From the NCBI RefSeq assembly GCF_910592395.1, contig NC_088317.1:16058001-16122000 (forward strand): a DNA stretch of 64,000 nt. The letters are read 5' to 3'. This document shows positions 1 to 21,577 of the stretch, one piece after another; positions within the stretch are counted from its first letter, which is position 1; each line of letters opens with the position of its first letter. Both the position numbers and the translations under genes were made by a program. The notes beneath the pieces are model-generated. The model was not told the origin of the DNA, made no database searches, and worked only from the letters and a program-made list of their open reading frames with translations. Origin of the DNA: Lineus longissimus (lineage: Eukaryota; Nemertea; Pilidiophora; Heteronemertea; Lineidae).

Positions 1-94
1 GTGCTTTAGAACCACCAGGTACGTGTGATATGTGATGGACGATGTAGGAGTCAGTGTCTGCCAAATGGTAATACCAGTCACTTCCTTCTTGCAG

Positions 95-10043
<9,949 letters not shown>

Positions 10044-10582
10044 CGACTGGATCTAGGGAATATATGCAAATCTCGGAGAAGCATCATTATCAGGATGGCT
10101 TGGCAGCATTAGCAGTGAGAAACTGTCTGCTTTTATTTTGTTTCGTGGTCTCGCGTTGCCTCGCGTGGTCACTCTCTGTCCGCACGGGGCTTGGTCATTC
10201 TGTCCGCACGTGGTGTGGTCACTCTGCGCGCGATGCTCCCTCCGCGAAGACGTCGAAACCAAAATGATGGTCTCCTGATTTTTGCACATTGATAACTGTC
10301 TATGATGCGTAGTTAACCATAAGTAAGAAGTTTTCTCACTTAACTCCACCTCGTCTTTCATATACTGTATCGTGGCGACCTTTTGCACCTTCTAAATCTA
10401 CATGTTGAATGTTATCTTAGCAGTTTCTGCGACGGATCTGTGACGAGTTCGGTGAAATAGCTGGTGTTTTTTGTGAAAAAAAATTAATCTGTTGACATCA
10501 TGCCAAAGTTTTTGCCCATTCTCTTGAAATAGAAAAAGGCACATGATAACCGAATTCTACATTAGCTTCAGCAAATTCAGCT

Positions 10583-10592
10583 AATAAATAAA
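10583..10592 (+). promoter_or_regulatory. Candidate poly(A) signal of the cyclase gene
   Basis: Overlapping AATAAATAAA about 540 nt after the cyclase stop codon at 10041-10043. It is the first strong AATAAA downstream and would give a 3' UTR of roughly 560 nt. Confidence 0.5.
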
Positions 10593-12203
10593 AAAACTAA
10601 TTGATAGCCCTGGTGTTGTTTTTCCACAAAGGTTCTTCGCTTTTTGTTCGTTGTAGCTCGCTTCTGAATAAACCGTTGTCCATCTTTCTCTTTCCCATCG
10701 GAAAGACGTAAAATCCATTTTTTCTTGTTGATGTTGTTATTCTTATTGTTTTTATGTAAGAAGAAATACGGGAAAACTCCTCATTGACATTTTTAAGAAG
10801 GTTTCTGGAGTGAGAAGGGAGTTTTCTCAAAGCTCCCAAAAGGCCAATGCGAGGCAGGTTTCGCAACTCGTACGAAGTACCATCATTATCAATAAGGTTT
10901 TTGCATCTTATCAGGATATGTATACCCCAGCTACGTTTAAAGGGGGTATAAAACTATGAGGTTCAAGATGACGAAGCAGGTTAAGGGATTTCATCGACGC
11001 CGATTTTTTAAGATTTCCCCCCGACGCGCTGGTTCTACCCGTGCAGTGCCGCGCAAATTGATTACACCAAAATATTTCATTGCTCCGTACCTCGCCCGCC
11101 GTACGTGAGGATTCTTCTATGCTAGTGTCCGTGGCCGATACTATTCTTTCTACTGTTTCATACAGGTACATGTACATTCTCACCAAGTATTCGAAATTAT
11201 GTGTTATAGATATATCGACCGTAAATAATGTAAAAAATATGTAAATAAATAGATGATTCCTATTCTGAACTTCCTTCGTCAATATTTTGTTCTCGTTTAC
11301 GAAGATTTTCGCTCTGTCTTAATGTTTATAAAATGTAGTAAATTGGATTATTACGACCGTTAATGTCTGTCCCCTTCTAAATGACCGTAATGCAGGATTA
11401 ATAATGAGTTCAATCTTTGAAATTTTTAAAAAGTTCATTTTAAATTTAGCTGTTTTAAAAGCTGGTGCTGATATTGAAAAGGTTAACTTATTAGGATCAA
11501 GTAAAAAGCTATGAATAAATTCGAGTCTCGAATGCAGCTTTTTTACAAAAATGATTTAAAACTTGGCAATTTAGTCCGTAACTCAGTCTTGGGAAGAAAT
11601 ACCCGGAACACTGGTACTTTGAAAATTCCACCTGAGATGATACAAAATATCATACCTTAGGCGCGAATCATTCAGGGTATGATACATGTAGTTTGTGTGC
11701 ACTAAAGCTGGTATAATGTTCCTTTGCACTGTGCATGAATGCATGTCAGGAAAAGTTCTTTATTCAGGAATTCACCGGATCGAACGTCAAGTGGCCAGTC
11801 ATACCAGGAAGATGCACAGGTGCGGCCCGATTAAGCGGTGCAGCATGCTTGGCTTCAAATTCATTTTTTCGCTTGTAAGCACGAACGCACGTACGCACGC
11901 ATGTAAGCACGAACGCACGCACGCACGCGTTTTTCAACGACTACCCACATGTAGATATCAATGTGAAACCCCGCGATCCATGTAACTCCAGTCTTTTGTA
12001 TTGGAAATCGTGTCGTTCTGTGCCGGATTCAAAAGGACGCACGCACTTTAAAAGTATCAGCGGTTTCCATTGGTTGCTTCCGATGGAAATTATTGATTTA
12101 CACACTGGTTGGATCTAATTGGTTAGTGCAGCGCCATTCCCTATCCGGGATATATCTCAATGCCTGGTTACAGGTGCAACACAATTGTATTATAGCTGCA
12201 ACT
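10593..12203. other. Intergenic spacer
   Basis: AT-rich spacer between the cyclase and the small secreted gene. It holds a GCACG/ACGC-type simple repeat at about 11877-11930. Minus-strand open frames at 10597-10866 and 10911-11282 have no recognisable domain. The promoter of the gene starting at 12204 should be at the right end; I see ATTGG boxes near 12068 and 12117 but no convincing TATA box. Confidence 0.5.
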
Positions 12204-15200
12204 ATGAACTTTAAAATGTAAGTAAAAACGCCTCCTTTTTTACATAGATTATTTCGCTGTTCCTTTATAAAATGTAATTTGTATTTGGAACGAGCACTTT
12301 TCTCTGATGGATCAACTTTTCCGTCAAGTCATTTGTTCCCGCCATGTTCCGGACACGCAAACGGCGACTTTAGATCTCTCACACTTGACGGCATGATTTT
12401 ATTCTTAAACGTTTAACACAATGTTGGGGGAAGTTTCAACGAGAATGTCACTACTAGACCTATATGTACATGTAGCATTTTCCATGTGAAAACCACATGC
12501 TTTCTTTACATTTTACAGCTTCATTCTCTTTGTTTTGGCCAACCTGTTGGTCTTGGGTGGCGCCACTGAGGACGCAACTGATGGAAATGAGTAAGTCTGG
12601 TTTTCTGACTTTGTCAGGGCTCCACTTTAAGTAATGCTTGCACAGTCTAACATGCATAATAGCATTCCGCGACGTTACTATTTATAGCTCACAAGGTCAT
12701 TTGAATAAGATATTGATGACGTTTTAGTCACGTGACAGTCGGACATCGACACTTATTTCTACGCATTTGAGCTAGTTATTTCAAAGTCAATTATCTTTGA
12801 CCCTGCATTGTTTTTAGCATGAATGATACCATAGAGTCAGAGAGAGAAATATTCAGAACAATTATGTAGTATTTCCAACACTCGGACATGTGCCAGATTG
12901 AATCTAACTGCCCTAGTTAGAAAGCCTGAATCCATTACAAAACCTGAATCCATTACAAAACCGTATGTTTGTCCGACATTTCCTGTAATTCAGCGATGGG
13001 GAAATAGAGGGCAGCAGCTGCAGTGACGTCATCATCGCGGAATGCTATTGCAACAACAATGCACAGTGTCTTTAGTGTCGCTGATAATACTCCATTACGG
13101 ACTTTGTATTAGCGCCGCGGTCGGAAAAATTTGCCAATTTGTTTGGGTCCTGTTGTCTAGAATGCTTGCATTTTGTCTTTTCTTCGATAGGGCGAAAAGA
13201 GGCGCCACACGTCTGCCTGGCTCCAAACTCCTTGTTAATCAAATCCAGGTATATATACATGCTTCCCGAAATTGGTGGCTTGCATTGGAACTAACTTTTT
13301 CCCCCTTGTCCATCATTAAAGGCATTCAAGTGTGTTGGTCAACCATGACTATCTCCTTTGTCCTTCCACCATAAGGCCTAGTTTCCCCTTATGACATCAC
13401 CATTTCGGACACTCAGAGCCCCATTTCTGGAAAGGTGTATTGGAGATATCACTCGTCATGTGACAAAATTGATTCAGTAAAACTCAAAATTTCGTATATG
13501 TCTCAGTAAAATGTCTTCATGAAATAATATGAAGTTGATATCAGTTGCCTGTTATGCAAAAAAATGCACTAATTGCCTTTAATTAGACTCCTCTAACTGT
13601 GCACTAATGACACGCCACTCTCCAAGGCTAAGTACTTGTCTCTCATTCTCCAATGCATACTTATTTTCAAGCACTAGCATTCTCTCTGCCGTTGTCGAGT
13701 GTCCGCCATTGATAAATTCGGTCATACATGGATAATTGTCTCTCATATACATAATACACTCACAGACATTTTTTGTTTGGCCGGGATTGTGACCATCCTT
13801 CAAAACCATGGGAAGGGTTTGGTATAGGCATAGTTGATACATTAATTGTGTTGCTGATGGTGGGAAACTTGTGTTTCCTGCCCTTAGATTTTGTTGTTAC
13901 ATGCAACTGATTCCTTCTGATTGCAGGCTGCGCCTCCGAAAGCAGAACTTTTAACTTCAAAAAGAAGGTAAACTCTAGTGACTTTATCAAGTTGGGGACA
14001 GAGACTCTCATTTGAAAGGCGGTCACTTAGATGAGCGACCTTTCTTCACAACGGAGACCAACTGCAACCACCCGCGTTACCCTCGGGAATCACAAAAAAA
14101 ACAATTGGATCATCAAGTTTGAAGGCGAGACGCAACAAAATTACGCTTCTCCGATTCCCAGTAATGCTGGTTGTTGAAACGAGAGGTCAATTCCCTCAAA
14201 AAGAGTGAGCGGTTTCACTGAGTGATCTTTTCTACAGAGGGCCTTTCATTTGGGCATTAGTGACTTCAAAACAATCGCAAACACTAGCAAACATTGAGAA
14301 ATTTAACATTACAATGACAAAATAATTATCTTGATCTTTTTCATTCCAGTGAGTAAACGAGGAGACGAGGTCAAGGTCGAATGAAAATGTGAGTGTACTT
14401 GGAAGTACATTGGTTTTGGAGTGCTCGGCCTCTGCAGAAATAAGTATCTACTGAGATATACAGGCCACAGCTCGTACGTGTCACAATCGTCAATTACAAG
14501 ACAAAGTAATATGTTTTGACCAAAAGCTCTAAAAACACTTTGTGGGCTTGCCAATAGATTTCTGTGCACAACAAATGGCCTATTTAGGAAAAACCCAATT
14601 GACTTTCTCAACGAGAGAATCACTTCATGTATATCTAACTATAGCACTTGACTTAGCTTTGATTCTTTCGTTTCAGTGGGACCCTGCAACGAAGTCTTAA
14701 CGCAACTGGGTACATCAAATCTCTTCGAATCATGTTTAGTTCTGATTAGCCAATAAAAAGTAGTGCAAATGTAACCATGGTAATTTTCTCAGTTAGAACC
14801 AGATCCCTCACCAGTCACACCAGATCCCCTGGATGACCCGTTCAGAGACACCATCCCACAATGGCACAACCTGATCCGTCTCACCTCATTACCATGGCTG
14901 TCGCTATCACCCATCCTGACATAACCAGTGGTTTTGAATATACTCCGCCTTCCGATATTTTGTATACGATGTAGGAGTATCAAAAACCTGTATCTCAGGA
15001 TGCTATAACCATGGTGACACATTCAGAGTCCATCCGACAATGTCACAACCTGATCCGTCTCCCTTTATTAAGACCACAGTCACTATCACCAGGACGACAC
15101 ATTCAGAGAGACCATCCCACAATGTCACAACCTGATCCGTCTCCCTTTATTAAGACATCAGTCACTATCGCCAAGATGACCCGTTCAGAGTCCATCCCAC

Positions 15201-15686
15201 AATAGCACAGCCTTCTCCGTCTCCCTTATTAACACATCAGCCAGTATCACCAGGGTGACACATTCAGAGAGACCATCCCACAATGGGGTTACGCTCTCGG
15301 GTAAATGGTCTTTCTCTGGTATGAATATAATCATGTTTATTTACCTGATGGCACAGCACAAAATAAAACATTGTTTTTCCCTCGTATGAATACTCACATT
15401 AAGCTTTGGTTTCTGTGCGACTTTGTCGTGTCGCCGGTGTGACTGTAGCAAATGCCCCCCTGGAAAAAGTGTCCGGCCCTATTGTATTCTGCAATATGGT
15501 TCTATAGAGACCCTGACCGTCAATAGCTCAGAGATTGAAGCGCATAATAGAATCCTTTGTTTCTCGGGCATCCTATCCTCGGACATTTTAAACTTCTACA
15601 CCGGCGCTTGTGACGATGTTTTCAAGCCAACGTGGCTCTACATATCCTTTTCTGGGGGAAGGCAATTTACCAGTACACGTAGATAA
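12204..15686 (+). CDS. Predicted small secreted cysteine-rich protein
   Basis: Three-exon model from splice signals: 12204-12217, 12519-12590 and 15404-15686, total 122 residues. Exon 1 gives MNFK plus two bases before GTAAGT. Exon 2 follows a good pyrimidine tract and TTACAG and completes a signal peptide, MNFKIFILFVLANLLVLGG, then an acidic stretch ending before GTAAGT. Exon 3 has the matching phase and encodes a module with eight cysteines, including CRRCDCSKCPPG, to a TAA stop. An alternative acceptor just before CAAATGCCCC (about 15450) keeps the frame and gives four cysteines. Exons 1-2 are well supported; the join to exon 3 is inferred from phase and openness alone. No family recognised. 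The intervening intron holds a MITE and a tandem array. Confidence 0.5.
12658..13050. mobile_element. MITE with ATAGCATTCCGCGA ends, copy 1
   Basis: A 393-bp element with inverted ends ATAGCATTCCGCGA and TCGCGGAATGCTAT. A second copy, over 90% alike by eye, is at 23782-24154. It lies in intron 2 of the small secreted gene and contains TGACGTCA near its right end. No coding capacity. Confidence 0.8.
13255..13440. repeat. Interspersed repeat, copy 1
   Basis: About 186 bp nearly identical to 21391-21577 (starting TATACATGCTTCCCGAAATT, ending near CCCCATTTCTGGAAAG). Class unknown; no terminal repeats obvious. Confidence 0.75.
14795..15285 (+). repeat. Tandem array, about 80-bp unit
   Basis: Five to six diverged copies built around CCATCCCACAATGTCACAAC, CTGATCCGTCTCCC and GACACATTCAGAG. 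It ends just over 100 bp before exon 3 of the small secreted gene. Confidence 0.75.
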
Positions 15687-16206
15687 TGTTAGACTCCCGT
15701 GGCAGTACATTGCGTCATCCTTATTGGATCTCCTGTTGGGTTAGGGTGAGGTACGAGGCCGGTCCACTGCGTCCGGAGTGTAATATAATGTACGCTTTGT
15801 TAGGCAGATATAGGAAGTGCTCTAATGAAAGATTATAAATATCTGTGTCAAGAATTTCATATGCCTCGTGACATGGGCAATGATTAATATCGACATGACG
15901 GCCTATTAAATACATCGTCCGCATATACTGTACAACCGTTATTGTATCGACAATGATACATCCGTGAAGTTTCACTACCTATTTATTTCATGTTTTGCTG
16001 ACGTCTGTGAAAATGATGGTAAGGCTTGGTGTACGTACATGTATCTTCGATTTGGTCATGTGGATGGAAAGCAGTAGTCTGGGGAGGGCCTATTCGAAAC
16101 CACTATAATGTATCATGCACACCAATACCGCATTTAGTTCGCCCCGCATAAAACTTCAGACGTCATGGTATCTTACGATGATGTCGTATGGTGATGTTTC
16201 TTTCAG
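15687..16206 (+). other. Spacer before the LRR/TIR exon
   Basis: Short spacer with ATTAAA at 15905-15910, a possible poly(A) signal for the small secreted gene. It ends in GATGTTTCTTTCAG, a good splice acceptor directly before the LRR/TIR exon. The 5' exon that should supply that gene's ATG may be in here or further left; I could not identify it. Confidence 0.5.
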
Positions 16207-18021
16207 GTGGTGTGTCCAAAAAGACTGTTTGTGGACTTCGTCATTTTCCTCTTCCTTTTGTCGTATTCCCTGGGCAGGGGACCTGACCCAGAGGCTATGG
16301 CGTTCTCGACAGGTTGCTACGAAGTGAAGAACGAAGATGGAAAGAGTTTGTCCTGCAGCAAAGTTTCGCTTCTGGAAATTTCTGCACGGATTCATTGGAT
16401 AGGCAGAGACCTGGTGTATTTGTATATTTGGGACTGTCCCTCTGAGTCAGCGGAATTGACCGAATCATTCTTTGGGAACAATATAAACTTGAAGGACATA
16501 ATAATATCTAGATGCAATATCAATAACATAGGGACTAGTGTTTTCGAAAAGCTGAGCAGGCTGAAGTATCTCGATTTGAACTCGAACAGAATAAGCCAGG
16601 TTACCAAAGAAGTATTCAAAGGATTGACAAATTTGTCGTCGCTCACTTTGTTAAGTAACGAAATATATGAAATTCAGGAAGGTACGTTCGAAAACCTTGT
16701 GAACTTATCAGAGCTGAACCTTGAAAGCAATAAATTGGACCAATTTGACAATGGAATATTGTTCGGCTTGAAAAATCTAGAAACCTTCTCTCTTGGTGAT
16801 CAAGAAATCGAGAGGGATTTGCGTGAGTGCACCGGACCGGCAATTGATGACCTCCGTGGATTGACACGCTTAAAGGACTTGAATCTCGCCGGGGTCAGTT
16901 TGTGTGCGTTAGAACGCGAAAGTGATTTGTCTCTTTTTTTCAAGGACCAAGAAGAGACTATGACAGTCTTGGATCTAAGTTCAACACAGTTGACAAACAC
17001 CATTTTGCCGATCTTGCGAAATTTGAAACGTCTAAAAAATCTAAATCTTCGAGGCAATAATCTCGGTTACATTCTTGATGGATCGCTACCCAAACTAGCA
17101 AGTGATGGGCTCCTGGATTTGTCGTTTAACAGGGTAATGTATATTGATGAACTCGCTTTAACAGGCTTCGATGGTGGACTCGATATCATGTTCAATTCGT
17201 TTTACTGTGATTGTAAACTCCTCGGGTTTACCAACTGGTTGCAGGAATACGCCAGGAGTGGCAGTGTGGACGTCTCCATGATCCTGTGCAGTGGCCCTGT
17301 TTCAATGTACGGGACCAAGGTGGTTGACTATAGCCCGTACTGGTGGCAATGCAGCCAGTACATACCACTGATAGCTTTGGTGGCTGTCATTGCTTTCGCT
17401 GTCCTGCTAGCCTTAGTTACGCTAGTAGTCTATTGCAACCGGGTGAACTTTAAACACTGGTTGTTGGAGAGGCGAGCGGCAGCTAAAGCTGAGAAGGAGG
17501 CGGAACAAGAATCCGCCGCTACTGAGCGTAGTGCGCTGGTGCCACCTAATCGGCTTTGCGGGATAAACTCGCTTCCAAAGGGGATGACTGGCGCCTATAT
17601 CCTTTACAACATGGATGAAGTGGATGTCAAAAGATGGGTGGACCAGCACATCGAGGAGAAGCTCTACCGCCATCCCATGAAGATCACCTTGCAGTGGGCG
17701 GCCGGCCCTGGCTTTATGCCTCTGTGGAAACAGGTCAAGGACTATGGGTTTGGCGTCAGACACTTCCTTGTCGTTATAACCGAGGAGTTGCTTCGGCATC
17801 ACTGGCAACAGATGTCGGAGAATGGCGGTGTCGAGAACCTTTCTAAGTTCGTGCTCGTCCTCTGGGGGAAGAAGAAGGAAGACTTGCCTGCCGATCTACG
17901 CAGGTTGCGTTGTCCTTGCATCGAATGGCCGATGACAGAACCAAAGTTCTCCAGCCTGCAGCGAGAGAGGGAGCAGTTCTGGAAGCGTGTACGGCTGGCA
18001 CTCAAAGATCTTTCGGATTAG
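16207..18021 (+). CDS. Toll-like receptor: LRR, transmembrane, divergent TIR
   Basis: Single open exon of 604 codons. Order: hydrophobic signal peptide (LFVDFVIFLFLLSYSLG), about nine leucine-rich repeats (residues 95-330, e.g. LKYLDLNSNRISQVTKEVF), a C-terminal cap (FYCDCKLLGFTNWLQEY) with later cysteines, a transmembrane helix at 386-410, and a TIR-type domain at 462-600 (GAYILYNMDEVDVKRWVDQ; RHFLVVITEELLRHHW; FVLVLWGKK; EQFWKRVRLAL). This single-cap layout matches vertebrate-type TLRs. The TIR domain is divergent: box 1 lacks the usual (F/Y)DAF(I/V)SY, and the box 2/BB-loop RDxxPG is replaced by QWAAGPG. The frame opens with GTG after a splice acceptor, with an in-frame TGA at 16192, so the ATG must come from an upstream exon. 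The first internal ATG (residue 31) would lose the signal peptide. Expected role: surface or endosomal pattern recognition; ligand unknown. Confidence 0.85.
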   Translation: MVCPKRLFVDFVIFLFLLSYSLGRGPDPEAMAFSTGCYEVKNEDGKSLSCSKVSLLEISARIHWIGRDLVYLYIWDCPSESAELTESFFGNNINLKDIIISRCNINNIGTSVFEKLSRLKYLDLNSNRISQVTKEVFKGLTNLSSLTLLSNEIYEIQEGTFENLVNLSELNLESNKLDQFDNGILFGLKNLETFSLGDQEIERDLRECTGPAIDDLRGLTRLKDLNLAGVSLCALERESDLSLFFKDQEETMTVLDLSSTQLTNTILPILRNLKRLKNLNLRGNNLGYILDGSLPKLASDGLLDLSFNRVMYIDELALTGFDGGLDIMFNSFYCDCKLLGFTNWLQEYARSGSVDVSMILCSGPVSMYGTKVVDYSPYWWQCSQYIPLIALVAVIAFAVLLALVTLVVYCNRVNFKHWLLERRAAAKAEKEAEQESAATERSALVPPNRLCGINSLPKGMTGAYILYNMDEVDVKRWVDQHIEEKLYRHPMKITLQWAAGPGFMPLWKQVKDYGFGVRHFLVVITEELLRHHWQQMSENGGVENLSKFVLVLWGKKKEDLPADLRRLRCPCIEWPMTEPKFSSLQREREQFWKRVRLALKDLSD

Positions 18022-19017
18022 AAAAGTTGATTAGCCATGCGTCGAAAGTTACTTTACTGAAAATCATCTATTCACCGCACAATCAAAACACTGGAGCCGG
18101 AGTCTGGAGTCTGCACATACGCAATTAAGGGACCGTTTTTTTATGGTTGTGCTCCTGTACAGAGCTCCCATTCGTGGTCCAATGATGAAGCCTTTAACAA
18201 TATTCTAACCCCTCTATCTCCAACACCCACCACTGGAAAAACTTAAGAATTGGGCTTCAATATATTCAGGCGGCACCTCTAAAGCGAAAGAAAAGGTTAC
18301 GAGAAATAGGCCTGTGATGACAAATGGTTCGCCAGGCCTTCTTTGTGGACCAGCTTTATGAAACTGTCCCCATTCATTCCATCCTTGGTCTGTTTCTCTT
18401 TTCACGGTACTCGGACGAACGTGAAAGTGGTTTGCGAAACTGACACAAGTCGGTGTAATGACTTTCATGTTCCTATTCATCAGTGTTCCCATGCGATGAA
18501 CGGCCATAGCGTGTGACTTGAGGAAAAAAGGAGGAGAGAAAACAGAGACAGCTTATTAAAGTGCCTTTCATGCGTTTCCTATGTACAATGATGAAGGTCT
18601 AAACTGCGGGCGCAATGGTACCTGCTTCGACCCCCTCCCCACGGAGTCAGCATGTGTACATGTAGAATGACGAAATCACATGGCCTCGGGAGTGCAACAC
18701 AAAGACCTCGGAAGAAGACAAGGATGCTTGGCCGTGGAAGTAGGGGATATGGGCGGAGGACACCAGACCCCACTCCTTGTTTAAAATAATCACGCATGGT
18801 TGTGCAACGGCCGGTGTAGACGTTTAAAATGTCCTCGGATAGAATGTAAGGAGAACAAAGGATTCTATTATGCGCTTAAATCTCTCCACTATTGAACCAA
18901 ACACCATGATACGTCAGAATTGTGTCGGTCAGTGTAAAAGTTTGAATTGTCCTAATAGGATAGACTGTCCGAGGAACAAATAGTCTTGGAGCTTATGTCA
19001 TGGCCCTATAGAACAAT
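18022..19017. other. Spacer and possible 3' UTR of the LRR/TIR gene
   Basis: No gene seen. ATTAAA at 18555-18560 is the only near-consensus poly(A) signal I found downstream of the LRR/TIR stop. Minus-strand open frames here look random. Confidence 0.45.
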
Positions 19018-19156
19018 ATATTGTACGCGCCGGTCACCGATCCAAAGGTTGACCGCGCTCAACGTTGCTTAACTTCCATTCTGGGGCCAAGGCGCCAACC
19101 ACTGGGCCATAAAGGAATTCCCTCATGGCCGGCGGGTTAAGCCGTGCCATATACGT
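19018..19156 (-). mobile_element. 5S-rRNA-derived SINE-like repeat, copy 1
   Basis: Reverse complement of the repeat at 43408-43547. Read on the minus strand it ends with GGAAGTTAAGCAACG and GGATCGGTGACCGC, which match the internal control region of eukaryotic 5S rRNA (GGAAGCTAAGCAGGG, GGATGGGAGACCGCC). The 5' half contains TGGCCCAGTGGTTGGCGC, like a tRNA A box. Both boxes are transcription signals for RNA polymerase III. Confidence 0.6.
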
Positions 19157-19469
19157 GGGGGTACTATACAATAAATACCATAATCCGAGTACAATGGTGC
19201 TGGACACTTTCAGGGGCACATTCTCTCCTTCTTTACCGACCTGCGTACTTCGGATGCCTCGTAAAATTTCACGTCCTCAGACTGAGTGTCTGCCGGTTAC
19301 CACACCTTCAAAACGTATGTCACCAGTCCAATGCAGACGTATCAAGGACCAGTCCTTATTCTGCATGTCACAACCACAGTCTTCCTGATCTCCTATACAC
19401 CCCAAAACCGTATTTTGCAGTTATACCCAGTTCAACTACAGATATTTGGTGTAGCTACTGAAAAAAACA

Positions 19470-19990
19470 TCACCTCCCGAGTGAAGACAGGCCGGTCAGT
19501 CAACAATTATATCATGTGAAGACACACTTGTACCAAGAGTCGCCTCTCTGATGGAGACAGCCTGGTCAGATTCACTGTGTCCTCTGGTGCATGGAGCTGT
19601 TGAACTTCCCGGGTAAAGACAGACTGGTCAGTCAACAGTTAGATCATGTGAAGACACTATTGTCCCAAGAGTCGCCTCTCTGATGGAGACAGCCTGGTCA
19701 GATTCACTGTGTCCTCTGGTGCATGGAGCTATTGAACCTCCCGGTAAAGACAGACTGGCCAGTCAACAATTATATCATGTGAAGACACTCTTGTGCTAAG
19801 AATCGCCTCTCTGATGGAGACAGCCTGGTCAGATTCCACTGAGTCCTCTGGTAAAGCTACTGAGAAAAGCGTCACTCAATTGGCGAGGACAGGCTGGTCA
19901 GTCCACAGCTGTTGCGTTCTGTAGCAAGACAGTGTTGTAATTTGAGTCTTCTCTCAAATGAAGACAGCCTGTTGGTCAGATTCAACTGTG
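19470..19990 (+). repeat. Tandem array, about 135-bp unit
   Basis: Three to four copies with the shared segments AGACAGACTGGTCAGTCAAC, ATCATGTGAAGACAC and CGCCTCTCTGATGGAGACAG. No coding potential. Confidence 0.75.
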
Positions 19991-20654
19991 TTGACTGATT
20001 GTGACTGTGACCCCATGTCCAATCATGTGGTTGTGACAGTCACACACTGCTCTTACTGGTTATGATAGTCGCAACATGTTCTGTCGCACAGGGACAACAG
20101 CTTGACTGGATGTGACAGTCACACCGACCATGTTTCAGTGTGGTTGTGACAGCGACAACTTTTTTCACCAAGTTGGTTGTACCAGGGAGATACATCCAGG
20201 TGTCACCACCTCTCAACTGTACTGGACAGTCATCAGTGCAGACGAAAACTCTTCTTTGAGTCTTATTGCCGAACGACTAATAAAACAACACTGCTACGTC
20301 TTTCCATGGATGGAACACCCTTTAGATTCTGGAAAAAGGGGAGGAAAAAAGCATGCCAGAACACCGTCTCAGAATATTTGGATCACGCGGCACTTTGACG
20401 CGAGAAGCAGTCTGCGCCGCGCTTTATCAACACATGGCACTTTGATAACTTACCAGAATAAATGCACACTTCATAAAGAAAATGATAGCATGGTGAAATT
20501 GAGCTATTGAGCTATTGATTAGCTATCGCTAAATAGCTCACCTCTGAAAGGCTGGAAGATGCCCGGGAAGATGCGTAGCTATAACCTAGGTCCATTCCCT
20601 TACGAAAAAGATCTCAGATTCACCATGGTAATATTGGAGTTCACCAGGCAGGAA

Positions 20655-20926
20655 TTTTGCAAAAATAAAATATTCCCACGGTCAGAGCCAAACGGGTTGA
20701 GAGGGTTACTGGAAACCTAGTTCCTAGGAAAAAGTTCAAAATTTCTTGATACGTTACACCTGCAATTTTCTTTTTTTGATCCTGGATGCAAGGTTGTTTA
20801 TTAACCCTTCCAGCCCGTTTGGCTCAGACCGCAGGAATATTTTTTTGGAATTTTCATCCTTTGGGAGAGTATTTAACTTTTATGGCGATATTAACCCCAT
20901 CAGGGCTGGTGGTCTCTACTATATTG
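20655..20926. mobile_element. Inverted-repeat element, copy 1
   Basis: Shares about 270 bp with 21120-21395. Inside each copy, AGAGCCAAACGGGTTGAGAG and its near-complement CCAGCCCGTTTGGCTCAGAC form hairpin arms about 100 bp apart, so this looks like a short non-autonomous DNA element. Confidence 0.6.
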
Positions 20927-21119
20927 TCTGTCAAGAAATGCTGTATTGAGTGACGCAGCATCCACCTCCTTAGAACCAGGACATTCTTCCTCCATTTGCT
21001 TCTGTGCTCCAAAGATGTGAAAAGGGAACGTAATTTTAAAGTACAATTGATAGGCAACGATTCCACACAGAGAGGGTTAATTTTGAGAGAAAAAAGGTAC
21101 ATCCTTTTCATAAGGCAGA

Positions 21120-21395
21120 AATTTTGCAAAAATAAAATATTCCCACGGTCAGAGCCAAACGGGATGAGAGGGTTAATGGAAACCTCGTTCCTAGGAAAAA
21201 GTTCAAAATTTCTTGATACCTTACACCTGCAATTTTCATTTTTTCTTCCTGGGTACAAGGTTGTTTATTAACCTTGCAGCCCGTTTGGCTCAGACCGTGG
21301 GAATATTTTTTTGTTTGGAATTTTCATCGTTTGGGAGAGTACTAAACCTTTATGGCGATATTAACCCCATCTGGGCTGGTGGTCTCTACTATACA
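21120..21395. mobile_element. Inverted-repeat element, copy 2
   Basis: Second copy of the element at 20655-20926 with the same internal arms and the trailing TTAACCCCATCTGGGCTGG segment. It runs directly into the interspersed repeat that starts at 21391. Confidence 0.6.
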
Positions 21396-21577
21396 TGCTT
21401 CCCGAAATTGGTGGCTTGCATTGGAACTAACTTTTCCCCCCTTGTCCGCCATTAAAGGCATTCAAGTGTGTTGGTCAACCATGACTATCTCCTTTGTCCC
21501 TCCACCATAAGGCCTAGTTTCCCCTTATGACATCACTATTTCGGACACTCAGCGCCCCATTTCTGGAAAGTTGTATA
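21391..21577. repeat. Interspersed repeat, copy 2
   Basis: Near-identical to 13255-13440 in the same orientation. Its abrupt start against the preceding element suggests insertion or recombination between repeats. Confidence 0.75.

Noticed and set aside
10597-11282. Two minus-strand open frames of 89 and 123 codons
   Set aside because: AT-rich, no domain, no splice context, and they overlap the likely cyclase 3' UTR.
13926-13965. Candidate exon after GATTGCAG
   Set aside because: In the phase set by exon 12519-12590 it runs into a TAA stop.
14697-14727. Possible extra exon of the small secreted gene after TTTCGTTTCAG
   Set aside because: It opens in phase from exon 12519-12590 but its exit phase does not fit exon 15404-15686 or any other candidate nearby.
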